A stretch of DNA of 64,000 nucleotides from Sediminicola sp963974715. Lineage in GTDB: Bacteria; Bacteroidota; Bacteroidia; Flavobacteriales; Flavobacteriaceae. The translations under genes and the position numbers were made by a program. The notes beneath the pieces were generated by a model. It was given only the letters and a program-made list of their open reading frames with translations. It did no database searches and was not told where the DNA came from. This document shows, one piece after another, positions 57,301 to 64,000 of the stretch; the stretch's first letter is position 1, and each line of letters starts with the position of its first letter. The DNA lies in the NCBI GenBank assembly GCA_963974715.1, contig CAXBDK010000010.1, positions 62,001-126,000 on the forward strand, read 5' to 3'.

Positions 57301-59829
57301 TCATATCCTCTGTGATCGGTTCAGAGGCCCGGTTTTGGTTTTTCCGCTTCTTTTTATCGCTTTGACCGCTTCGTACCAAACCACCGATAAAAACCCGACC
57401 GTGGTACAACTGCCCAGTTGAACAGGGGAAAGACCCTCGAATTTAAAAAAATCGGCCAAAGGTTCCATATATAACAACGCTGCGGTCAGTAGGATGGTGG
57501 CCCCGATCATCAAGGGAACAAGCGCATTTTTATAGGTGATGGTCGTGGAAATGGGGTAGATAAAGGAACGGTTTACCAAAGTAAGAAAGATATTGGCCGT
57601 GATAAGGTTGGTAAAGACCAATGCCCTTGTAGTGGGCTCGTTCCATCCCTGTCCCACCGAAAATTGGTAGATTGCCAGTGCCCCCAGAGTGATCGCTAGC
57701 CCTTGCAGCAGACTTGTGATCAATTCCCTGTTGTTGAAAAATGCGATGGAAAACGGTCTTGGCATTTGGGACATGGTATTTTTTTCAAGGGGTTCGTTTT
57801 CATAGATTATGGAACAGGTAGGCCCCATGATGAGTTCCAATAAAATAACATGGATAGGGGTAAAAATATGCGGGAACGCCCAGTTAAGGGCCAAGGGCAA
57901 AAATACGATCAGGACAATGGGGATGTGGATGGAGATCACATACTGGATGGCCTTTTTTAGGTTGGTATGGATCCGTCTGCCCATGGCTATCGCATCCACC
58001 ATTTTTGACAGGTCGTCTTCCACCAAAATAAGGGCCGCGGCCGCTTTGGCCACCTCTGTCCCCTTTTTTCCCATGGCGATGCCAATATGCGCCGCTTTCA
58101 GGGCAGGCCCGTCATTTACCCCGTCCCCCGTCATGGCCACTATTTCCCCATTGGCCTTTAGGGCATTGATGATACGTAGTTTGGCCTCCGGAAACATCCT
58201 GGTAAATATCTTTACCTCACCCACCGTTTGCTGGAGGTCGTCATCAGAAAGGGCCATCAACTGTGATCCGGATAGGCTTTTATTGCCCGTATCAAAACCG
58301 ATCTGGCTCGCAATGGCTTTGGTGGTTTCCGCATTGTCCCCGGTAATGATCTTTATGGCGATGCCCGCTTTCCCGAATTTTTCGAATACCTCGCGAATGT
58401 TTGGTTTGGGGGGGTCATAAAAGGCCACCATACCCAAAAATTTAAAGTGAAATTGCTGTTGTTGGGCGGGGTAGCTTCCTCCTTCCATTGTGGCAAGAGC
58501 TACTCCCAGTAACCGGAACCCTTGGGAAGCAAGGGAAGAAATGCCGTTGATCAGGTGGTTTTTTTCCGACTGACCTAGGTCAGCAATCTCTAGAAAGGCC
58601 TCTGGTGCCCCTTTGGCGGCAATGATACGATGGCCCTTTTCATCTTCTTGGATATGTGTCATCATTGGCGGATTTCCGCCCAAGGGATATTCGTGCACCA
58701 ATTTGTACAAGGGCCTTTCATCCTTTTGAAAATTGCGAACATACCCTTGATGGATTGCGATTTCCATCGGATCAAAAGGAATCGGTTCACTGGCCCACAT
58801 GGCGATGCGTAGCAGTTCTTTCCCCAATGGGTCCTGAAGATTGTCCGTATAGGTGACGATGGGGCTCCCCGGAATATACAAACGGGCTAGCTCCATTTTG
58901 TTCTGGGTGATGGTACCGGTCTTATCCGTACAGATAACCGTGGCATTGCCGAGGCTTTCCACGGTGGCCATCCGTTTAACGATTATTCCCATCTTCATCA
59001 GCCGCCATGCCCCAAGGGCCATAAAGGTGGTGAAGGCCACGGGGATCTCTTCCGGCAGTATGCTCATGGCCAAGGTGAGCGCCTTTAAAAGACTGTCCAG
59101 AATTTCAGGGTTTCGATAGTAGTTGATGCCCCAGACCCCCAAGAAGAAAACGGCTCCAAGCACCACCATTTTTTTTACGAAATCATCGATTTGCCTTGCC
59201 AAGGGCGTTTTCTCCACTTCTATATCATCCAGGCTTTTTCCTATTTTACCCAGCTCCGTGGCATTTCCTATGGCAGTAATGGTCATGATCGCCAGCCCTC
59301 CCGTAACATTTGTTCCCGTATACAACAAATTTTCACCTGAAAGGGACCTTTTATAAACTGGCAGTGATTCCCCCGTCAACATGGATTCGTTGACCGAAAG
59401 ATCGTTCGAATGTACGATGGTGCCATCGGCAGGTACCGTATTGCCTTCTTCCACAATTAGGCTGTCGCCCACTACCAGATCGTCCAACGGCACTTTTGTA
59501 AGGGAGCCGTTTCGATATACCTTCCAAATGGGTTGGGTCAGGTCTTTTAAATCGTTAAGGGCCTTTCTGCTTCTGGAATCCTGATAAACGGAAATGGAGG
59601 CAACAAAGAGTATCGCAATCGATAAAAATAGGCCATCCCCTGTCTGGCCACTGATAAAATAGATGGAAGCCGCTATCAGTAATATGACAACCATGGGTTC
59701 CTTGGCCAAACCCACAAGATATTTGAGAAAATTGTTTTCGCGTTTCTGGCCAAGTCGATTGCTCCCATGCAGTGCACGCGAACGAAGTACCTCTTCCTCC
59801 GTCAGGCCGGATATGCCGAAATTGTCCAT
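57301..59829 (-). CDS. Cation-transporting P-type ATPase (P2-like)
   Basis: An 842-residue pump. It has an N-terminal cation-ATPase domain (GISGLTEEEVLRSRALHGSN), the actuator motif TGES (residues 152-155), PEEIP in the membrane ion site (259-263), the phosphorylated Asp302 in CTDKTGTITQN, and the hinge TGDGVNDGPALKAAHIGIAMGKKGTEVAK (quoted as TGDGVNDGPAL). The C-terminal half has further membrane segments. It resembles calcium or other P2-type pumps; the ion cannot be told from the motifs. Monocistronic. Confidence 0.93.
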   Translation of the reverse strand: MDNFGISGLTEEEVLRSRALHGSNRLGQKRENNFLKYLVGLAKEPMVVILLIAASIYFISGQTGDGLFLSIAILFVASISVYQDSRSRKALNDLKDLTQPIWKVYRNGSLTKVPLDDLVVGDSLIVEEGNTVPADGTIVHSNDLSVNESMLTGESLPVYKRSLSGENLLYTGTNVTGGLAIMTITAIGNATELGKIGKSLDDIEVEKTPLARQIDDFVKKMVVLGAVFFLGVWGINYYRNPEILDSLLKALTLAMSILPEEIPVAFTTFMALGAWRLMKMGIIVKRMATVESLGNATVICTDKTGTITQNKMELARLYIPGSPIVTYTDNLQDPLGKELLRIAMWASEPIPFDPMEIAIHQGYVRNFQKDERPLYKLVHEYPLGGNPPMMTHIQEDEKGHRIIAAKGAPEAFLEIADLGQSEKNHLINGISSLASQGFRLLGVALATMEGGSYPAQQQQFHFKFLGMVAFYDPPKPNIREVFEKFGKAGIAIKIITGDNAETTKAIASQIGFDTGNKSLSGSQLMALSDDDLQQTVGEVKIFTRMFPEAKLRIINALKANGEIVAMTGDGVNDGPALKAAHIGIAMGKKGTEVAKAAAALILVEDDLSKMVDAIAMGRRIHTNLKKAIQYVISIHIPIVLIVFLPLALNWAFPHIFTPIHVILLELIMGPTCSIIYENEPLEKNTMSQMPRPFSIAFFNNRELITSLLQGLAITLGALAIYQFSVGQGWNEPTTRALVFTNLITANIFLTLVNRSFIYPISTTITYKNALVPLMIGATILLTAALLYMEPLADFFKFEGLSPVQLGSCTTVGFLSVVWYEAVKAIKRSGKTKTGPLNRSQRI

Positions 59830-60016
59830 AATGAAAATGAAAGTGGAGGTTTTTGCCCAATCTTGTACAAATTACTAAAAAAGGGAATGCACGGCCCTAT
59901 CAATATTTGGACTTGGGCATTGTTGGGTACTAAAGGACGAACAACGTTCTTGGAACACACTTAAGTCAAAGGCATTTTTATGGCTTGCCCTTGGGATGAA
60001 AATCAAAAGGGAACCT

Positions 60017-60024
60017 TATATTTG
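60017..60024 (+). promoter_or_regulatory. Promoter -7 box (TAtaTTTG) for the MATE gene
   Basis: TATATTTG has a TTG at 59991-59993 in a plausible -33 position. It lies inside the open frame that begins at 59996, so translation should start downstream. Confidence 0.6.
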
Positions 60025-60043
60025 CACCTCCAAAATAGACGGT

Positions 60044-61432
60044 TTGTTAAAGCAGTACACCAAGGAATTCCGATATAACCTTCAATTGTCCTTTCCGGTA
60101 ATCTTGGGAATGTTGGGCCATACGTTTGTGGCCTTTGCGGATAATATTATGGTGGGCCAATTGGGAACCGCCGAACTGGCCGCTGTTTCTTTGGGCAATA
60201 GTTTTGTCTTTATAGCCATGTCTCTGGGAATCGGTTTTTCCACCGCTATTACCCCCTTGGTTGCCGAGGCGGACGGTGCCGGTAACAAAGGGGCGGGCAA
60301 AAGTGCCCTAAAGCATGGGTTGGTGCTGTGTACATTTTTTGGGTTGGCCCTATTTTCTTTGATCCTTTTGGTAAAGCCCCTGATGTATATCATGAAGCAA
60401 CCTTTGGAAGTAGTGGAGCTGGCCATGCCCTATTTGGACCTTGTAGCCTTTTCCCTTGTGCCCTTGATCATCTTTCAGGCGTTCAAGCAGTTTTCCGATG
60501 GACTCTCACAGACAAAATATCCCATGTACGCGGCGGTCCTGGCAAACGCTGTCAATATCCTGCTCAACTATTTGCTTATTTTTGGTTCCCTTGGATTTCC
60601 CAAATTGGGCATTGTGGGAGCGGCGATCGGTACCCTTATATCGCGAATGGTAATGGTCATCTTTATTTGGGCCCTTTTAAGGAGCAAGAAAAAATTTAAC
60701 GGATATGTTACCGGATTTAATTTTGGAAGGCTGGAAAAGAAGGTGATGAAAAAGATAGTGGAACTTGGGTTGCCCTCCGCTCTACAGATGTTTTTTGAGG
60801 TGGCCATTTTTACCGCCGCTATTTGGTTGAGCGGGGTGTTGGGCAAGAATCCCCAAGCGGCCAATCAGATAGCCTTGAACCTGTCCAGTATGACCTTTAT
60901 GGTGGGGATGGGGCTTGGGGTGGCGGCCATGATCCGCGTAGGCAACCAGAAGGGGCTGATGGACTTTAAAAAGCTACGGCAGGTGGCCCTTTCCATATTT
61001 TTCCTGACCTTTCTTCTGGAAGTTGCCTTTGCCGCCCTTTTCCTTATTTTTAGGACTTGGCTGCCAACAATTTATCTGGATGTGGACGACCTGCTGAACA
61101 CCGTCGACAATACCGAAGTGATCATCTTGGCTTCCCAATTGTTGTTGGTGGCCGCATTTTTTCAGATTTCTGACGGCCTACAGGTAGTGATCTTGGGGGC
61201 GTTAAGAGGGTTGCAGGATGTAAGGATACCCACGCTGATCACCTTTGTCGCCTATTGGTTGATGGGCTTCCCGATCAGTTTTTATCTGGGACTGCACACC
61301 CCTTTGGGCAGTGTGGGCATTTGGCTTGGACTACTGGCCGGATTGACGGCATCGGCGATAATGTTGTATCTTCGATTTAATTATAAGACCCGCAGCCTGA
61401 TCAAGGCCCAGGGACATGAATGTTTTAACTGA
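60044..61432 (+). CDS. MATE-family multidrug/organic-cation exporter
   Basis: A 462-residue inner-membrane protein with about twelve hydrophobic segments. It opens LKQYTKEFRYNLQLSFPVILGMLGHTFVAFADNIMVG (key words QYTKEF, FADNIMVG), then GTAELAAVSLGNS and GFSTAITPLVAEADG, and in the second half LPSALQMFFEVAIFTAAIW. These are MATE-type (NorM/DinF) features. The long frame opens at 59996, but a promoter box lies within it, so a TTG at 60044 that restores the usual MATE N-terminus is preferred. It heads the small-protein, PAP2 and GT39 run. Confidence 0.9.
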   Translation: MLKQYTKEFRYNLQLSFPVILGMLGHTFVAFADNIMVGQLGTAELAAVSLGNSFVFIAMSLGIGFSTAITPLVAEADGAGNKGAGKSALKHGLVLCTFFGLALFSLILLVKPLMYIMKQPLEVVELAMPYLDLVAFSLVPLIIFQAFKQFSDGLSQTKYPMYAAVLANAVNILLNYLLIFGSLGFPKLGIVGAAIGTLISRMVMVIFIWALLRSKKKFNGYVTGFNFGRLEKKVMKKIVELGLPSALQMFFEVAIFTAAIWLSGVLGKNPQAANQIALNLSSMTFMVGMGLGVAAMIRVGNQKGLMDFKKLRQVALSIFFLTFLLEVAFAALFLIFRTWLPTIYLDVDDLLNTVDNTEVIILASQLLLVAAFFQISDGLQVVILGALRGLQDVRIPTLITFVAYWLMGFPISFYLGLHTPLGSVGIWLGLLAGLTASAIMLYLRFNYKTRSLIKAQGHECFN

Positions 61433-61441
61433 AACGGAATT

Positions 61442-61669
61442 ATGGAATTTCCTAAATTTTTATTGGGTGACAATACGGATTTCCCATCGGCGATCTTTGT
61501 CGTACATACGGAGTATCCACGCTTTATCATCAATTTGGAGAACGATGAGGTGGAATGGTTAGAAGATTTTTCCCAGGAAGACGAGGACGACCTTGCCTCT
61601 GAAGCGGAAACCTTGATTGCCCAAGCGACGGAATTTTACGATCGTGAAATATCCCGATATGTGGATTGA
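61442..61669 (+). CDS. Small acidic protein of unknown function
   Basis: A 75-residue protein: EFPKFLLGDNTDFPSAIFVVHT, then FIINLENDEVEWLEDFSQEDEDDL, ending in a helix. Acidic and cytosolic; it seems to be a small Bacteroidota family with no known function. It begins 9 bases after the MATE stop and overlaps the PAP2 gene by 11 bases, so it is translated in an operon. Confidence 0.75.
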   Translation: MEFPKFLLGDNTDFPSAIFVVHTEYPRFIINLENDEVEWLEDFSQEDEDDLASEAETLIAQATEFYDREISRYVD

Positions 61670-62246
61670 TCTCCTTGAAAAACTTTTGGAAACGGACAAG
61701 GAACTCTTCCTGTACCTCAATGGTATGGGAAGTACCACATGGGACGGTTTTTGGCTTTTTATGTCACATAAGTTCAGTGCCCTTCCCTTGTATGTTTTTT
61801 TGTTGATCATCTCTTTTAGGACCTTGGGCACCAAAAGAACCTTGTTATTGTTGGTCGCCATCGCCCTGTTGATCACTGTTACCGATCAATTGGGTAATTT
61901 TTTTAAATATGGGGTACAGCGTCCCAGACCGTGCCATGATGCGGAAGTGGGATCTTTTGTACGTTTGGTCAAATCCCATTGTGGTGGAAAATATGGATAT
62001 TTTTCCGCCCATGCAGGGAATAGTATGGCGGTCGCCGTATTTTTTGGCTGCCTGCTCAGGTCCCGTTTGCCTTATCTTTTTCCCGTACTGTTCTGTTGGG
62101 CCCTGTTGGTAGGATATAGCCGAATTTATCTGGGAGTACACTATCCCCTTGATATCCTTACAGGATTTCTTATAGGGTCTTTTATGGGATGGCTATTTTG
62201 GAAGTTATATATCTTTACAAGTAATAAAATTATACATGATCTCTAA
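61659..62246 (+). CDS. PAP2-family membrane phosphatase
   Basis: A 195-residue inner-membrane protein with about five hydrophobic segments. The three phosphatase motifs are KYGVQRPRP (KxxxxxxRP), YFSAHAGNSMAVA (in the PSGH position, here SAHAG) and YSRIYLGVHYPLDILTG (SRxxxxxHxxxD). It is probably an undecaprenyl-pyrophosphate or phosphatidic-acid phosphatase. The ATG at 61659 lies inside the previous gene's end. The GT39 gene overlaps its end by 11 bases. Confidence 0.92.
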   Translation: MWIDLLEKLLETDKELFLYLNGMGSTTWDGFWLFMSHKFSALPLYVFLLIISFRTLGTKRTLLLLVAIALLITVTDQLGNFFKYGVQRPRPCHDAEVGSFVRLVKSHCGGKYGYFSAHAGNSMAVAVFFGCLLRSRLPYLFPVLFCWALLVGYSRIYLGVHYPLDILTGFLIGSFMGWLFWKLYIFTSNKIIHDL

Positions 62247-63900
62247 TACAAGATATTGGTTCCTGCTAATTTTGGTAGTATTGGTGTATGTTGCGGGAAT
62301 GTTCGTCACCCTTTTTGAAAACGATTCCGCCCAGTTTGCCGTCATGGCCATGCGGATGGTTCAGGAACAGGATTTCCTGAACCTTTTTAAAGGTCCTGAA
62401 GAATACTTGGACAAGCCCCATCTGCATTATTGGTTGGCGGCTTTTTCCTACTCCATTTTCGGTATCCAGGATTGGGCCTACCGTATACCTGGCATATTGG
62501 CCACCTTTTTGGGTGCGTATAGCTGTTTTGGACTGGGTAGGCTATTGTATTCGAAAGATGCGGGTAAATTGGCCGCGCTGATCTTTATGACCGCCCAGAC
62601 CATTGTTTTGTCCGTCATAGACGTGCGTACCGATGCCGTTCTGACCGGTTTTACCATTTTTGCAATATGGCAGTTGGCCACTTATATCGAGACCCGTAAA
62701 TTATTGCCGCTCGTGCTGGGGGCATTCGGCGCTGCCATGGCTTTTTCGACCAAAGGGCAGATTGCCCTTTTGGTGACCGGCTTCCCCATTCTCTGCCATT
62801 TGGCTTACACCCGAAAATGGTCCGCCTTGGTAAATTGGCGCATATTGGTGGCCCTATTGGTATTCTTTTTGTGTATTTCCCCAATGTTGTACGCATATTA
62901 CCATCAGTTCGATATGCACCCGGAAAAGGTGATTAGGGGCAAGGACCATCGCAGTGGTATATTTTTTATCTTTTGGGAGCAGAGCTTTGAAAGGATGAGC
63001 GGCGATGGAATGGGAAAGAACAGCAGTGACTATTTTTTCTTTTTCCATACGTTTCTATGGGTTTTTCTACCTTGGACCGTGTTGGGGATCATGGCGTACT
63101 GGGTGAAATTAAAGGGTATCTTGGCCAGCAGGTTCCGATATGTCGCACACATGGAATTTCTCACGATCGGTGGAATTGCATTGATCTTTATAACTATCAG
63201 CTTCGCCCAATTCAAATTGCCCCATTACCTTAACATTACCATACCCCTCTTCTCCGTGCTAACGGGCGCTTATCTGTGCGAGACCATTAGGGCCCATAAA
63301 CGAAGAATTGTCCGTATCCTTTTGGGCATACAGTATTTTATTTTGGCCTTGGTATTCTTCTCCGGAGTATTATTGTGCTTTTTTGTATTTGAATTGAACG
63401 GTATTTGGCCTACGATCGTCCTTTTGGCACTCGTTGCCATTCTTATCTATTTCTGTCTGAAAAGGGAGCATTATTATTATCGGATAATTACGATCTCTGT
63501 CTGTAGTTCCCTTTTGTTGAACGCGGTACTCAATCTCCACTTTTATCCTTCTTTGTTGGACTATCAGGGGGGGTCAACAATGTCGCGGGTCATAAAGGAA
63601 CAGCGCATTCCAGTGGACAAAATTTACAAAATATCCCCTATGTATACCTGGTCCTTGGATTTTTACAACCAAAACCCGGTGAACATCACTGACTTGGAAG
63701 GCCTTAAGGCTAAAAAGGATGTATGGGTCTATGTGACCGAAGCGGATTTCGATGCCCTAAAGAGCAGGGATTTTGAATGGGACCGGCAATATGTGGTGGA
63801 CAATTTTAGGATTACCCGATTACAGGCCAAATTTATGGACCCCAAAAAAAGGGATGCGATATTGGACCATATGTATTTATTACATATTAAATCCCATTAA
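62236..63900 (+). CDS. GT39/ArnT-like membrane glycosyltransferase
   Basis: A 554-residue protein with many membrane segments and the GT-C fold: an acidic first loop (FENDSAQFAVMAMRMVQ), KPHLHYWLAAFSYSIFG, YRIPGILATFLGAYS and SVIDVRTDAVLTGF. The last 130 residues form a soluble periplasmic domain. Relatives move sugars or aminoarabinose from a polyprenyl-phosphate donor onto lipid A or protein. Overlap with PAP2 (a polyprenyl-phosphate-type phosphatase) fits lipid-carrier use. Confidence 0.88.
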   Translation: MISNTRYWFLLILVVLVYVAGMFVTLFENDSAQFAVMAMRMVQEQDFLNLFKGPEEYLDKPHLHYWLAAFSYSIFGIQDWAYRIPGILATFLGAYSCFGLGRLLYSKDAGKLAALIFMTAQTIVLSVIDVRTDAVLTGFTIFAIWQLATYIETRKLLPLVLGAFGAAMAFSTKGQIALLVTGFPILCHLAYTRKWSALVNWRILVALLVFFLCISPMLYAYYHQFDMHPEKVIRGKDHRSGIFFIFWEQSFERMSGDGMGKNSSDYFFFFHTFLWVFLPWTVLGIMAYWVKLKGILASRFRYVAHMEFLTIGGIALIFITISFAQFKLPHYLNITIPLFSVLTGAYLCETIRAHKRRIVRILLGIQYFILALVFFSGVLLCFFVFELNGIWPTIVLLALVAILIYFCLKREHYYYRIITISVCSSLLLNAVLNLHFYPSLLDYQGGSTMSRVIKEQRIPVDKIYKISPMYTWSLDFYNQNPVNITDLEGLKAKKDVWVYVTEADFDALKSRDFEWDRQYVVDNFRITRLQAKFMDPKKRDAILDHMYLLHIKSH

Positions 63901-63930
63901 ATGCGTTCTGAAACCTTTTGATGTTAAGGT

Positions 63931-64000
63931 TTACGTTTTTTTCGTTTCCAGTTTGGGCTTTTTAAAGTGGTACACAATTCCCCAAAGGGAAATAAATGCC
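63931..64000 (-). CDS. C-terminal end of a membrane protein (cut by window edge)
   Basis: The last 22 codons read AFISLWGIVYHFKKPKLETKKT and a stop at 63931-63933. A hydrophobic stretch is followed by a basic lysine-rich tail, as in membrane glycosyltransferase or flippase ends. Convergent with the GT39 gene, 30 bases away. The product cannot be named from this piece. Confidence 0.55.
   Translation of the reverse strand, partial: AFISLWGIVYHFKKPKLETKKT

Noticed and set aside
57809..58420. 203-codon plus-strand frame opposite the P-type ATPase
   Set aside because: Antisense shadow of a gene with all P-type ATPase motifs.
1..64000. tRNA or rRNA genes
   Set aside because: Reading the intergenic spaces I found no TpsiC-type GGTTCGAATCC or cloverleaf-like sequence, so none is claimed; a covariance-model scan would be decisive.

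Overview
The window looks like chromosomal core sequence from a member of the Flavobacteriaceae (Bacteroidota). The evidence is the Bacteroidota-type promoter box TAnnTTTG in front of many genes, flavobacterial families of unknown function (DUF3276, DUF5606, a DUF1573 lipoprotein), a long NusB of about 315 residues, and BcrA-like ABC transporters. The genus cannot be fixed from the sequence. I see no rRNA, tRNA, CRISPR array, prophage or complete insertion sequence.

Layout. 0-9 kb: cold-shock protein end, VF530-like protein, Dus, YdjC-type deacetylase, 1-Cys peroxiredoxin, DinB/YfiT protein, redoxin, tRNA-binding protein, large M14 metallopeptidase. 9-22 kb: ABC exporter, nusB, DUF1573 lipoprotein, yajC, Tat-exported Gfo/Idh protein, pepT, pyrD, LysE exporter, HMG-CoA lyase, guaB. 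22-25 kb: a translationally coupled four-gene operon (two-TM protein with a cysteine motif, ABC ATPase, permease, LolA-like secreted protein). 25-32 kb: thioredoxin, lysA, Lon-N protein, sucC, small proteins, Hsp20 with a sigma-54-like promoter. 31.7-32.9 kb: gene-free stretch with strong hairpins. 33-43 kb: uvrB, a second BcrA-type ABC pair, a kinase-like protein of unknown function, nucleoid protein, heme A synthase, cca, tsaC. 42.8-45.5 kb: three glycosyltransferases. 45.6-48 kb: dapD, divergent from ruvX-def-DUF5606. 48-55 kb: GH20 hexosaminidase, SGNH hydrolase, esterase, sulfurtransferase, rpiA, ABC exporter. 55-64 kb: mazG, a GC-rich unknown gene behind an 11-bp tandem array, P-type ATPase, MATE exporter, PAP2 phosphatase, GT39 glycosyltransferase.

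How genes work together. dapD and lysA serve the diaminopimelate/lysine branch; pyrD and guaB serve pyrimidine and guanine nucleotide synthesis; dus, cca, tsaC and nusB serve RNA maturation. The glycosyltransferases, PAP2 phosphatase and GT39 protein point to envelope glycan or lipid modification. The hexosaminidase/SGNH/esterase run suggests glycan scavenging.

The best leads are (1) a roughly 164-bp palindromic dispersed element with 19-bp terminal inverted repeats, with two full and two partial copies all lying just 3' of minus-strand genes; (2) the four-gene ABC operon; (3) a conserved unknown protein with protein-kinase/APH-like catalytic residues; (4) the 11/33-bp tandem array; and (5) a sigma-54-like Hsp20 promoter with paired upstream palindromes. 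Promoter boxes also correct several start codons (ruvX, MATE, pyrD, lysA, HMG-CoA lyase, dus). I did not find a clearly new defence or mobile system.
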